A stretch of DNA of 64,000 nt from CAVVJA01 sp963809815 (lineage in GTDB: Bacteria > Actinomycetota > Actinomycetes > Mycobacteriales > Jatrophihabitantaceae), in the NCBI GenBank assembly GCA_963809815.1, contig CAWELM010000010.1, positions 186,001 to 250,000 on the forward strand. Reading direction: 5' to 3'. The position numbers and the translations under genes were made by a program. The notes under the pieces are model-generated. The model saw nothing but the letters and a program-made list of their open reading frames with translations, did no database searches and had not been told where the DNA came from. Shown piece by piece: positions 25,555-34,655 of this stretch (position 1 is the first letter of the stretch; every line of letters begins with the position of its first letter).

Positions 25555-26937
25555 TTGAATGAGGATCTAGCGCGGATTCAGTTCGCGTTCACCTCGATCA
25601 ATCATTTCTTCTTCGTCCCGATCACGATCGGGCTGGCCTTCCTGACGGCGTTGCTGCAGACGACGTGGTACCGCAGCAAGAATGATCAGTACCTGCGGTT
25701 GACGAGGTTCTTCGGGACGTTGCTGGTGATCAACGTCGCGATCGGCGTGGTGACCGGGCTGGTGCAGGAATTCGAGTTCGGGATGAACTGGGGGGCGTAT
25801 TCGCGGCTGGTCGGCAATGTGTTCGGCGCGCCGCTGGCGATGGAAGGGCTGGGGGCGTTTTTCCTCGAGTCGGTGTTCTTGGGGCTGTGGCTGTTCGGCT
25901 GGGACAAGCTGTCGCGGCGGGTGCATCTGGCGACGATCTGGGCGGTCGCGTTCGGCAGCGCGTTTTCGGCGCTGTTCATTCTGGCGGCCAATTCGTGGAT
26001 GCAGCACCCGGTCGGCTACACCATGGTCAACGGCAAGCCGCAGCTGAACGATATCTGGGCTCTGTTCACCAACCCGGTGTTCATCTGGGGATACGCCAAG
26101 GTGCTGTTCGCGTCGCTGACAACTGGTGCGATTGTCATGCTGGCGGTCTCGGCCTGGCAGCTGCGCCACGGCGGCGACCGTGACGTGTTCACTCGATCGG
26201 CGCGGCTGGGGATCTTCGTCTTGGTGCCGGCGGTCCTGTTCGCCATGCTGGTGGGCGACGAGCTCGGGGTGATCGAGGCGAAGTACCAGCCGATGAAGAT
26301 CGCCGCCGCGGAGGCGCAGTGGACCACCTGCCAGCCGTGCTCGTTCTCGGTGTTCCAGATCGGCGGCGGTAACAACGACCAGACTCCGACGGAGATCATC
26401 GCGATCCCGCATCTGCTGTCGCTGCTGGCCACGAACACCTGGAACGGCCAGGTGGTCGGGTTAGACCCGCTGCAGGCCCAGTACAGCCAGCAGTACGGGC
26501 CCGGGAACTACGTGCCGAACGTGTTCGTCCAGTACTGGTCGATGCGGGTGATGGCCTACCTGCCGGTTCTGGTCCTGCTGATGGGGCTGTGGGGGCTGTG
26601 GCTGATCCGGCGGAAGAAACTGGAAACATCCCGGGTGTTTCTGTGGGTGGCGGTATGGGCCGCGGTGCTGCCGTTCTTGATGAACACCGCGGGCTGGTTG
26701 CTGACCGAGAGCGGCCGGCAGCCGTGGATCGTGCAGGGCATCATGTTGACGAAGGACGGGATCTCGCCGAACGTCAGCACCACGTGGTTGTGGATCAGCC
26801 TGGTCGCATTCATCTTGCTGTACGGCGCGCTGGGCACCGTGGACCTGATCTTGATGCTGCGGTACTCGCGCAAAGAACTCCCGCCGCAACGCACCGAGGC
26901 GGAGATAGACACACCAATACCGGCCGTCCAGTACTGA
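25555..26937 (+). CDS. cydA: Cytochrome bd ubiquinol/menaquinol oxidase subunit I
   Basis: A 460-residue CydA, the haem-bearing subunit of cytochrome bd. The N-terminal FTSINHFFFVPITIGLAFL carries the haem ligand His, SWMQHPVGYTM the second His, and ESGRQPW is the invariant GRQPW motif near the haem-d/Glu pocket. The quinol-binding Q-loop follows AKYQPMKIAAAEAQW and is of the short type. It contains a TTCQPC cysteine pair. Nine or so membrane helices are predicted. The start is TTG 25555, fixed by GGAGGG 5 nt upstream. It is cotranscribed with ndh and cydB. Confidence 0.95.
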   Translation: MNEDLARIQFAFTSINHFFFVPITIGLAFLTALLQTTWYRSKNDQYLRLTRFFGTLLVINVAIGVVTGLVQEFEFGMNWGAYSRLVGNVFGAPLAMEGLGAFFLESVFLGLWLFGWDKLSRRVHLATIWAVAFGSAFSALFILAANSWMQHPVGYTMVNGKPQLNDIWALFTNPVFIWGYAKVLFASLTTGAIVMLAVSAWQLRHGGDRDVFTRSARLGIFVLVPAVLFAMLVGDELGVIEAKYQPMKIAAAEAQWTTCQPCSFSVFQIGGGNNDQTPTEIIAIPHLLSLLATNTWNGQVVGLDPLQAQYSQQYGPGNYVPNVFVQYWSMRVMAYLPVLVLLMGLWGLWLIRRKKLETSRVFLWVAVWAAVLPFLMNTAGWLLTESGRQPWIVQGIMLTKDGISPNVSTTWLWISLVAFILLYGALGTVDLILMLRYSRKELPPQRTEAEIDTPIPAVQY

Positions 26938-26946
26938 GGTCTCAAG

Positions 26947-28038
26947 ATGAATCTCGTCCCGTTCTGGTTCATCGTCATCGCGATCTTGTGGATCAATTTT
27001 TTCATCCTCGAGGGGTTCGACTTCGGCGTCGGCATGCTGCACCAGGCGGTCGGCACCGACGAGCCCAGCCGCCGGGCGGTGATCAACACCATCGGGCCGC
27101 TGTGGGACGGCAACGAGGTCTGGCTGGTCGTGGCCGGGGCCGCCATGTTCGCGGCGTTTCCCGGCTGGTACGCCACGATGTTTTCCGGCATGTACCTGGC
27201 GATGGTGCTGCTGCTCTCCGCGTTGATCGTCCGCGGCGTGGCCTTCGAATTCCGCGGCAAGCGGGATACGCTTCGCTGGCGGCGTACCTGGGACGTTCTG
27301 CTCACCGTCGGCAGCTTGCTGGCCCCGCTGCTGATCGGCGTGGCCCTCGGCGACCTCCTCCATGGATTGCCTATCAATTCCAGCCAGGATTACACCGGCT
27401 CCTTCTGGGACCTGCTGCAGCCCTACGCCCTGTTCACCGGGATCACCCTGGTCTTGATCTGCCTACTGCACGGTGCGACGTTCCTCTGCCTGAAGACCAC
27501 CGGCGAACTGTACGAACGGTCCGCGGTCCTGGCGCGCCGGGTGGCGCCGTTCACCGGCGCGGCGGTCATCGCCTTCATCATCTGGACCCACGTGACCGCC
27601 AGCGACACCTTCTTCCTCAACGTGATCGAACTGCTGGCCGCACTCGCCGTCATTGCGGCCGTGTGGCTGGTCTACGAGCACCGTGACGGCTTCGCCTTCG
27701 TCGCCACCACGATTACCATCGCGGCGTCCATCGGGGCGATCTTCGTTGACCTGTACCCGAACGTGATGGTCTCCAGCACCAACTCCGCCTACAACCTCAC
27801 CGTGCACAACACGGCGTCCGGGGCGTACTCGCTCAAGGCGATGACCGTGGTCGTGATCATCTTCCTGCCGCTGGTGCTCGTCTACCAGGGCTGGACCTAC
27901 TACGTGTTCCGCAAGCGGGTCAGTGTCAGCGACTTCCGGCCGGCCGCAGCCACCGGAGCCGCGCCAGCGCCGGAGCCGGCTGCTCAGCCGGAGCCGGTCT
28001 CACCGCCTGGCCCTCCGCAGGCGCGCCCGGGGAGTTGA
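26947..28038 (+). CDS. cydB: Cytochrome bd oxidase subunit II
   Basis: A 363-residue CydB with eight or nine membrane helices, the structural partner of CydA. Family hallmarks are FILEGFDFGVGML in helix 1 and the GPLWDGNEVWL segment after it, together with the conserved pseudo-symmetric repeat. A ~40-residue Pro/Ala-rich cytoplasmic tail (AAATGAAPAPEPAAQPEP...) extends beyond the last helix. It begins 9 bp after cydA. No cydC or cydD assembly-transporter gene follows; the next gene is convergent, so those must lie elsewhere. Confidence 0.94.
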   Translation: MNLVPFWFIVIAILWINFFILEGFDFGVGMLHQAVGTDEPSRRAVINTIGPLWDGNEVWLVVAGAAMFAAFPGWYATMFSGMYLAMVLLLSALIVRGVAFEFRGKRDTLRWRRTWDVLLTVGSLLAPLLIGVALGDLLHGLPINSSQDYTGSFWDLLQPYALFTGITLVLICLLHGATFLCLKTTGELYERSAVLARRVAPFTGAAVIAFIIWTHVTASDTFFLNVIELLAALAVIAAVWLVYEHRDGFAFVATTITIAASIGAIFVDLYPNVMVSSTNSAYNLTVHNTASGAYSLKAMTVVVIIFLPLVLVYQGWTYYVFRKRVSVSDFRPAAATGAAPAPEPAAQPEPVSPPGPPQARPGS

Positions 28039-28085
28039 CCGAAGGTCAGAAGGTCCCGGGACGAGCCAGGAAGAGAAGCCTGCGA

Positions 28086-29478
28086 TCATCGTGAGGTACC
28101 TGTTGCCGGTGCAGCGTCTGGCGTGGGCGCGGTCTCCCGGGCGGCGGGCGCCGGCTCGGATTCGGCCGCTGGAGTTTTGGCCGCTGGCGGTGCGATTCGG
28201 GCGGCGACTACGTAGGCCACGACGACCGCCACGATCACCAGCGGTGTCACGGCCAGTCCGTCGGACCCCAGCAGCAGGGTGGCCAGCAGCACTGACGTGA
28301 GCGGAAGCCGGAGCATGGTCACGCTCATCGCGCCGATGCCCATGGCTACCGCGGGCACGAGTGGCAGCCCGGGCAGGTGGGACATGGCGACACCGCCCAC
28401 CGCGCCCAGGAACATCGCCGGAAAGACCGGGCCGCCGCGGAAGCTGCTCAGCGACACGCTGTAGGCGAGCCCCTTGCAGGCGACCAGCAGCAGCAGCGCG
28501 CCGACGGAATAACTGGCGGCCTGGTCGACCAAGGTCGGGAGGGCGGACTGCCCAGAGAACAACACCTCCGATGAGTCCTTCCCGGTGGCAGCCGCGTACG
28601 CGATCGCGAGCCCTGCGACCGCCAGCCCGGCCACCGGGGTGAGCAGAAGAAGGCGCCGTTCTACGTGCGGCCGCACCGCCAGAGCGAGCCGGTGTATGAC
28701 CGTGCCGATGATCGCGGCCGCGAGCGCTATCACGAGCGCCCAGCCGAACTGGGCCAGGTCAGGGTTCGAGTACGGCGGCAGGTTAGGGATCGCGAGGGAG
28801 AAGGTACCGAACCCGGTCCAGGCGTCAAGCCCGACAAAGATCAGTGCGCCGATCCCGGCCGCCAGCAGGCCGGGCAGTAGGACGATATCGAGCATGGCTC
28901 CGCCCAGACCGGCCACCTCCATCAGCAGGAAGGCCGCGGGTAGCGGCGAGCCGAACAGGGTGGCGATCGCGGCGAAGCTTCCGGCCGAGCCGACCACGGC
29001 GAGTGTCTGGGCCGGCATATCCCGCTTGGAGAAGTGCAACGCCAGGACGGCCAGACCGCCGCCGAGGGCGATCAGGGGGGCTTCCGGGCCGAGCACGGCG
29101 CCCAGCGACAGGGTGGCCAGCGCGGCAAGGAAGACGCCGGGGATCTGGTCCGGGGTGATGGCTCCACGGGCCTTGAATCCGTCGGCCGGTGAATGGCCGC
29201 CCTTGCCCTGGCAGGTAGCGGATGGTGAGCGCGACCAGCACCCCGGCGAGGGCAAGGGGGAGCAGCGGCCACCACAGCGGCTCGCCGTCGAACCCGAGCC
29301 CGCTGGGCAGTTGAGTAAACACTGCCTTCTGGATGACATCGACGAGTTTGAGGAAGCCGAAGGCGACGGCCGCAATCGGCACGCCGAGGATCGCCGCGAG
29401 CACCAGCAGCGCCAGGTAGCCCCGGGTTCGAAGCAGCGCGAGGGGATCGGCTGGTTGCGTCGCCGTCGGTGTCGTCAT
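28086..29478 (-). pseudogene. ClC-family chloride channel/antiporter, one frameshift
   Basis: A ClC protein of about 463 residues. The first part, from ATG 29478, reads into helix B and RYLPGQ. It then breaks at a CCC/GGG run (29206-29208) and resumes as GGHSPADGFKARG in the next frame. Removing one G restores the protein. Selectivity-filter regions are visible: GHSPADG, LGPEAPLIALGGG (with the gating Glu) and RGGPVFPAMFLG (GxFxP). The inner-gate Tyr region near the C-terminus is less clear, and the tail is Ala/Pro-rich. GAGG lies about 10 nt before the ATG. It converges on the cyd operon. The frame break is probably a homopolymer error. Confidence 0.85.
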
Positions 29479-29710
29479 CTGCGCGTTCCTCGCTGCTGTC
29501 GATACTTGCTCTGGCAGCCCTTGCCCAGCCGGGATTCTCGTCTTGGACGGTCGGCGGGTCATCATCTGCGCCGGGTGGGTCATCGCGCAAGGCCGATGGG
29601 TGACGCTGACGTGCATAGCCGATGGCGCTTACGGCGACGCTGGCGCGCCAGGCCACAATGGGCCGTAGCTGCCTGCTGGAGGCGTATCGCAGAGAGGAAC
29701 CGGCGCGCGC

Positions 29711-30859
29711 ATGATGATTACCGCGGCGACCATCCGGCGGATCCGTGACGTCGAGACCGGCGAGTTTCCGGTGATCTCGATGTATCTGACCGTGCCAGTC
29801 GATGTGGGGGAGCGCAGCAGGATCAAGACGCACGTGACGAGTCTGCTCGAGCAGGTCCGTCCGCTCGGCGAGGATCACACGCTCGGCCATGACGCGCGGC
29901 TGTCGGTACGAACGGACCTCGAGCGTATCGAGGAGCTGGGTACGAAGGAACGCTGGCAACCACCTGCTGTCGCGGTCTTTTCTTGCTCAGGACAGAGCTT
30001 TCTCGAGGAAGTCCAGCTTCCGCGACGCGCCCGCGACCGGATCGTCGCCGATGCAATCCCGTGGATCCGGCCGATGCTGGCTGTGCTGGAGGAGTTTCAC
30101 CGCGCGGTTGTGCTCGTCACAGACAGCAATTCGGCCCGCGTGTGGGAGCTGTACCAGGGCGAGTTCCACCGACTGCGGGATGTCGAGCATCGCGCATTGC
30201 GTAAACGAAACTTCGCGGGATGGCATGGCCTCCGGGAGCACACCGTGACCAATAAGGCCGAGGAGTTGGAGAAACGTCACTATCTCAGCGTCGTCGAGTT
30301 ACTCGACGAGATCTTCATTGATCCCAGCTATGAACTGCTGGTACTCGGTGGCCAGCACGACAAACTCTCGCGACTCGAAGCACACCTGCCGAAACGGCTG
30401 CGTAACCGGCTAGCCGGAACGTTCACCGTGGATGCGCGACGGGACCTCGACGCGGAGGTACGTGATCGTGCTGGTGCGATCGTCGACGGCTGGGAACGCG
30501 AGGACGAGAAGCGCAAGGTCCACGACCTGTTCGAGCGAGCCTCGACGCAGCGACCAACCGCGATCGGCCTGCGGGAGTGCCTGTGGGCGGCCACCACGGG
30601 TGCCGTCGAGGAATTGTTGGTACACGACGAGGTGACCGCGCCAGGTGTGGTCTGTCCCCAAGACGGTTGGCTCGGTGAATCTGGTGACGCCTGCCCAATC
30701 TCCGGAACGAAGACCCGCCAGACTCCGGACGTCATCGACGAGCTGACCGAGCGGGTCGTAGATGACGGCGGAACGGTCAAGCACGTGATGGTCGAGACTG
30801 AGCTGGCGCCGCATCGCGTCGCGGCCGTCCTGCGTTTTCCGCTTCCCGCCTTTCCGTAG
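29711..30859 (+). CDS. Bacterial eRF1-like (baeRF) family protein
   Basis: A 382-residue protein of the actinobacterial archaeo-eukaryotic release-factor-like superfamily. The N-terminal domain has the pattern ISMYLTVPVDVGERSRIKTH and the middle domain RIVADAIPWIRPMLAVLEEF and AVVLVTDSNSARVWELYQGE. The C-terminal L7Ae-like domain contains a CPQDGWLGESGDACPISG Cys pair segment and ends VETELAPHRVAAVLRF. A GGQ occurs (LVLGGQHDKL) but lies in the L7Ae-like beta strand region rather than at a tRNA-CCA-probing tip, so it is probably coincidental. A ribosome-associated or stress role is inferred from the superfamily only. It is divergent from the ClC gene. Confidence 0.78.
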   Translation: MMITAATIRRIRDVETGEFPVISMYLTVPVDVGERSRIKTHVTSLLEQVRPLGEDHTLGHDARLSVRTDLERIEELGTKERWQPPAVAVFSCSGQSFLEEVQLPRRARDRIVADAIPWIRPMLAVLEEFHRAVVLVTDSNSARVWELYQGEFHRLRDVEHRALRKRNFAGWHGLREHTVTNKAEELEKRHYLSVVELLDEIFIDPSYELLVLGGQHDKLSRLEAHLPKRLRNRLAGTFTVDARRDLDAEVRDRAGAIVDGWEREDEKRKVHDLFERASTQRPTAIGLRECLWAATTGAVEELLVHDEVTAPGVVCPQDGWLGESGDACPISGTKTRQTPDVIDELTERVVDDGGTVKHVMVETELAPHRVAAVLRFPLPAFP

Positions 30860-31178
30860 GACCGCAATCGAAGCACCATCTGGTACGCGGACGGATCACC
30901 GTTCGCTTCGCTGCGCGCGGATCCGATGCGGTAGTCCCCGTCGACCCGCCGGAGCCTCATGTAACGCATATGAGGAACTCGACGCTTATGTAGTGAGGCG
31001 ATGGGACGGATCCGCCCACGGGGGGTGGATCCGTCCCATTCCGGATGGGAGCGGGAAGCAGCTAAAGGACGCAGGGTCGGGGATCTGGTTCGAGTCACGC
31101 TCCCGACCGGCGTGCTGACCTATCAGAACAGTGAGCCCGCTGCCCTGCGGCAGGCGGCGATGAGGTCGTTCGCGCGTC
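30860..31178. other. Intergenic region with long hairpin
   Basis: About 320 bp with no supported gene between the baeRF-like gene and the convergent DUF899 gene. The main structure is the 13-bp hairpin at 31001-31039. A CTCAT/ATGAG imperfect dyad surrounds 30957-30975. Confidence 0.5.
31001..31039. terminator. Long hairpin, possible bidirectional terminator
   Basis: ATGGGACGGATCC (31001-31013) and GGATCCGTCCCAT (31027-31039) are perfect 13-bp arms with a 13-nt G-rich loop. It lies between two converging genes, where a shared terminator is expected. No U-tract follows on either strand, so intrinsic termination would be of the actinobacterial U-less type. Confidence 0.5.
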
Positions 31179-31970
31179 CTATGTCCTCTGGCTGTCGTAC
31201 TCGTCGTGGCGGCGGAAGAAATTGAGCGGGTCGTCGGCGGCCCGTTGCTCGTTGCGCCCTCGCGGTGCCCGGTCGAGCCATTGGTACATGCCCCAGAGAC
31301 CGTCCAGACCGCGCGCGTACGCCGAGTAGGTGTGGTAGAGGACGCCGTCGGCGATCGTGAAGGCGCTCATCCCGGGAGACTCCTGGGTATATGTCGCCCA
31401 GTCCGTACCGGTCGTGGCGGCCCACTCGATGAATGGCCTCTGGTTGCCGAGCTCCGCGGCCGAGCTGAATTCAAACGTGCGGAAGTTGTACTCGCCGACG
31501 CCCGACTGCCGCTGCTCCTCGCTGAAGGCGACCTGGAAGTCGTAGTTGAAGTCGCTTCGGAATGACGACGCCCACGGGAAGCTCCAGCCCATGCGCTGCT
31601 TGTACGCCTGCAGTTTCGCCAGCGGAGCCCGCGACACCGCCCAGAGCATCACGTCATGGTTGGCGAGATGGCCGACGAACCCGTTGAAGCCGTCGGCGAT
31701 GGCCGAGCAGGCTGGACATCCTGCCGTGTAGTCGGGCCCGAACATGAAGTGATAGACGAGCAGCTGCGAACGTCCTCGGAACAGGTCGGCAAGGGACGCC
31801 GGGCCCTCGTCAGTGTCGAACTGGTATTCCCTGTCGATGCGGACCCACGGCAGCTCCTGCCGCTGCCTCGCCACTTCGTCGCTGCGCCGGGTCAGCGCTT
31901 TCTCGGCGTCGAGCAACTGCAACCGGGCCGCAAGCCACTCTTCCCGGGTTCCAGTCTTATGCCCAGTCAT
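31179..31970 (-). CDS. DUF899-family thioredoxin-like protein
   Basis: A 263-residue DUF899 protein with a thioredoxin-like fold. Features are an N-terminal helical segment with EEWLAARLQLLDAEKALTRR, then LPWVRIDREYQFDTDEG and the active-site-like FMFGPDYTAGCPACSAIADG (CPAC), and the family's C-terminal VYHTYSAYARGLDGLWGMYQ and DPLNFFRRHDEY. The CxxC suggests a redox role; no activity is established for the family. GGGAG precedes ATG 31970 by about 6 nt. It lies 101 bp downstream of an SDR on the same strand. Confidence 0.88.
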   Translation of the reverse strand: MTGHKTGTREEWLAARLQLLDAEKALTRRSDEVARQRQELPWVRIDREYQFDTDEGPASLADLFRGRSQLLVYHFMFGPDYTAGCPACSAIADGFNGFVGHLANHDVMLWAVSRAPLAKLQAYKQRMGWSFPWASSFRSDFNYDFQVAFSEEQRQSGVGEYNFRTFEFSSAAELGNQRPFIEWAATTGTDWATYTQESPGMSAFTIADGVLYHTYSAYARGLDGLWGMYQWLDRAPRGRNEQRAADDPLNFFRRHDEYDSQRT

Positions 31971-32071
31971 TGTCTCTCCCTCTTATCGTCACGGCTGCTT
32001 GGTCCAACCGACGCCAACTCCCAATCTGCGGAGCCTGCGACTCGATCCGGCGGGCAACGCCAGTCCCTTTC

Positions 32072-32797
32072 CTAGGCGGCGACTTGCGGTGCGAGAACGA
32101 GTGCCGCGCTCTGACGCTCGAGCGCCTTGGCCGCCCCGTTACGCCAGCTGTCGGCCATGGACTGCGACATGGGATCGGGGAAGATCTCATCCTCACCGTT
32201 GTCTACCCCGTCCAGGATGGCTCGCGCGACCGACGCTGGGGAGGCCTTCGGTATGTCGAAGCCTCGGGTCATGTCTGTGTCGGTGGGGCCGGTCAGGACG
32301 GCGTGCACCCGCACTCCGCGCCCGGCGAGAAGAGCACGCAGCGATTGCGTGAGGGAGAACGCGGCTGCCTTGGAGATCGCGTAGGCCGGAGTGATCGGCA
32401 AGGGGGCCAAGGCCATAACCGACACATTGTTGACGATGACGCCGCGAGAACGAGTCAGCAACGGCAGGAAGGCCCGGGTCACGCCATAGGTGCCGAAAAG
32501 GTTGACGGCGAGGTGCCGTTCGAGCGTGGCCTGCTCGCTCAGGTCGTCGTAAAGCGCGATGCCGGCGTTGTTGATGAGGATGTCGAGGGATTCGACGCGA
32601 TCGACGGCCGCCTGAATCTGCGCCGGGCTGGTCACATCCACCGTGACCGGCGTGACGCGCGGGTCCGGATGAGTCAGGGGCTCACGGGTGCCGGCGTATA
32701 CCCGCTTCGCCCCTCGGGTGAGTGCTTCCTCGACCAGCGCCTGACCGATGCCACGATTGGCCCCAGTAATCAGGACTGCTTTGTTGGTGATTGTCAT
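32072..32797 (-). CDS. Short-chain dehydrogenase/reductase
   Basis: A 241-residue classical SDR with all motifs: TGANRGIG for the cofactor, DVT after strand 4, NNAG, Ser in NVSVMALAPLP, and YAISK as the catalytic Tyr/Lys. The basic residues after strand 2 (YAGTREP) favour NADPH. AGGAG is 8 nt upstream of ATG 32797. The substrate is not predictable. It lies between the DUF899 gene and the ECF sigma group on the same strand but with a 111-bp gap to the latter, so it is probably its own unit. Confidence 0.92.
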   Translation of the reverse strand: MTITNKAVLITGANRGIGQALVEEALTRGAKRVYAGTREPLTHPDPRVTPVTVDVTSPAQIQAAVDRVESLDILINNAGIALYDDLSEQATLERHLAVNLFGTYGVTRAFLPLLTRSRGVIVNNVSVMALAPLPITPAYAISKAAAFSLTQSLRALLAGRGVRVHAVLTGPTDTDMTRGFDIPKASPASVARAILDGVDNGEDEIFPDPMSQSMADSWRNGAAKALERQSAALVLAPQVAA

Positions 32798-32908
32798 GTC
32801 TACTGCTCCTAGTCCGGTGAATTCCGCGCTGCTGATTACGCGGCCTGGTGATATAGACCAGCCGGATTCCCGGAAATCGTCGCGGGCCGGCCGGATCCGG
32901 ACTACGGG

Positions 32909-33514
32909 CTAGCCGCCGCGGGGTTCGGGCGGAGCCAGGAGGCGCGGCCGGCGGCCGAGAAAGGCGACGAGCTCGTCACCAGGGCAGGCTGGACCAGGCA
33001 GCCGAACCGGGTCGGAGAACAGCCCAGGCCGGGTTTCCGCGGTGATGAGTAGCGGAGCGATCGGCAGTAACAGTGCCGCCAGGCCGGACGGGATCACCCG
33101 GGTGGCGCCGCATGCGACCGAGATGTCCCAGCCGTGCACGGCGATCTCAATAGCTCCGGCGATCGCGACCAGGCTCGCGGTCAGCTCACGATCACCGATG
33201 GAAACTGCGCGCTCCGCCGATCCGGGAGCGGCGTCGGCAGCGAGCAGCCCGGCTGTGTGGCTGCGCAGCCGCGCCACCGGGTCGGGCCTCGGCCGAGAGG
33301 CACCCGGCGCCGCAGAAGCGCTAACGCCTCCGGTGGCTATCGCCTCGTGCAGCACGCGGATCGAGTCAACGACATGGTCAAGCAACGTCTCCAGGTCCCA
33401 GCCGGGGCACGGGGTGGGACTCGACAGGAGCTGCGGGGTTACAAGTGTGGCTTCGGTGAGCGCGTAACTCACGGCTGATTCAAGCAGCTCCCGTTCTCTC
33501 CTCAGCCGGCCCAC
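32909..33514 (-). CDS. TIGR03086/maleylpyruvate-isomerase-fold protein
   Basis: A 201-residue four-helix (DinB/MDMPI-like) protein of the TIGR03086 type. Diagnostic segments are TPCPGWDLETLLDHVV and the later EIAVHGWDISVACG, with His and Asp positioned as in metal-binding mycothiol-dependent enzymes. The start is GTG 33514, which overlaps the end of the sigma-factor gene by 13 bp, so translation is probably coupled. Genes of this family are commonly found next to ECF sigma factors in actinobacteria. Whether it acts as an enzyme or a partner of the sigma factor is unknown. Confidence 0.85.
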   Translation of the reverse strand: MGRLRRERELLESAVSYALTEATLVTPQLLSSPTPCPGWDLETLLDHVVDSIRVLHEAIATGGVSASAAPGASRPRPDPVARLRSHTAGLLAADAAPGSAERAVSIGDRELTASLVAIAGAIEIAVHGWDISVACGATRVIPSGLAALLLPIAPLLITAETRPGLFSDPVRLPGPACPGDELVAFLGRRPRLLAPPEPRGG

Positions 33515-34518
33515 GACGATATCCCCGGGTCCCGTGCCGGCATCACGTCCACGGCCCGGTACTTCTGCGGCAGGCCGAACAACCCGAACAATTCCGGGTT
33601 GACGAAGCTGACCATCCGGGCGATCCCTTTCCGGGTCACCGTGGGCATCAATACGGCGTGTGCGTGATACGCCCCGTCTGGTTCGAGCTGGTAGATCGCC
33701 AGAGCCGGCTGGCCGTTCGCCATGACCCGAACCAGCCGCAACCGTCCCGGCGCCGTGAGCAGGTTCGACTCGGTGACGCTCGTCACCGTCTGGCGGCCAG
33801 CGAACCAGGCCAGTACGGGGGGCATCTCCAGGACGGCATCCTCGGTCAACAACTCGGCCAGCGCGCTGGCATCGGCATTCTCAATGGCCGCGGCGAACCG
33901 ATCCAGTACCGCGCGGCGCTCCGGTTCGGCGGGCTCGGCCAGCTCATCTTCGGCGGGCAGTGCCTGGGCAAGCTGGGCCCGGGCCCGCCGGAGCGCGCTG
34001 TTCACCGCAGTCGTCGTCGTGCCCAGCAGGTCGGCCACCTCAGCGGCCGGCCACTCGAGCACATCCCGCAAGATCAGCACCGCCCGCTGCCGGGCCGACA
34101 GGTATTGCAACGCCGCGACAAAGGCCAGCCGGATACCCGCCCGGGACACTGCGACTGCGGCCGGATCCTCGCCGGCCCCGGCCAGCAGTGCGTCGGCGAA
34201 CGGCTGCAGCCATGGCACCTCCGGCGCGGCCACCAGCGGAACCTCCGAGCTCTCTGCCGGTCCACCCAGACCGGATGGCAGCGGCCGGCGGCCGCGGCGC
34301 TCGATCGCGGTTAGGCACACATTCGTCGCGATCCGGTACAGCCAGGTCCGCACTGACGAGCGTCCCTCAAATCCGTCATAGGACCGCCACGCCCGCAAGT
34401 ACGTCTCCTGAACCAGGTCCTCGGCCTCTTCGGCCGAGCCCAGCATCCGGTAGCAGTGCGCCAGCAACTCACCCCGGAATCGGCCCGTAAGAGTGGCGAA
34501 ATCCTCGCTGACTGTCAT
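33502..34518 (-). CDS. ECF sigma factor with C-terminal SnoaL-like domain (SigG/ECF56-like)
   Basis: A 338-residue ECF sigma factor. Region 2 reads LAHCYRMLGSAEEAEDLVQE then TYLRAWRSYDGFEGRSSVRT. Region 4 reads YLSARQRAVLILRDVLEWPA then AEVADLLGTTTTAVNSALRR. The C-terminal ~125 residues form an NTF2/SnoaL-like domain (AIENADASALAELLTEDAVL ... FVNPELFGLFGLP), which regulates the sigma factor in place of a classical anti-sigma. I chose ATG 34518 with GGGG 7 nt upstream; a TTG at 34545 is a weaker alternative. The overlapping TIGR03086 gene downstream completes an operon. Confidence 0.9.
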   Translation of the reverse strand: MTVSEDFATLTGRFRGELLAHCYRMLGSAEEAEDLVQETYLRAWRSYDGFEGRSSVRTWLYRIATNVCLTAIERRGRRPLPSGLGGPAESSEVPLVAAPEVPWLQPFADALLAGAGEDPAAVAVSRAGIRLAFVAALQYLSARQRAVLILRDVLEWPAAEVADLLGTTTTAVNSALRRARAQLAQALPAEDELAEPAEPERRAVLDRFAAAIENADASALAELLTEDAVLEMPPVLAWFAGRQTVTSVTESNLLTAPGRLRLVRVMANGQPALAIYQLEPDGAYHAHAVLMPTVTRKGIARMVSFVNPELFGLFGLPQKYRAVDVMPARDPGISSWAG

Positions 34519-34655
34519 CGGCTGCCCCAAACTCGCACCGCGCAAGCGCCAGCGAGCCGCTGGCCCTATATCTACAGACTCGGCGGCCGACGCAAAATCG
34601 CCGCCGTAGGCGTGCCGGATTCTTGCCTCTCGGCCGACTCGGCCGCGCTGCGTGC

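Noticed and set aside
28585..29748. Plus-strand open frame of 387 codons
   Set aside because: Antisense to the ClC gene; rich in Arg/Pro/Ser with no recognisable domain.
30340..30350. GGQ tripeptide in the eRF1-like protein
   Set aside because: It lies in a VLGGQHDKL strand region of the L7Ae-like part, not in a position able to reach the peptidyl-transferase centre, so a release-factor activity is not claimed.
31090..31115. GGTTCGAGTC sequence resembling a tRNA T-loop
   Set aside because: The five bases on each side of the loop do not pair and no acceptor stem, anticodon arm or CCA can be fitted.
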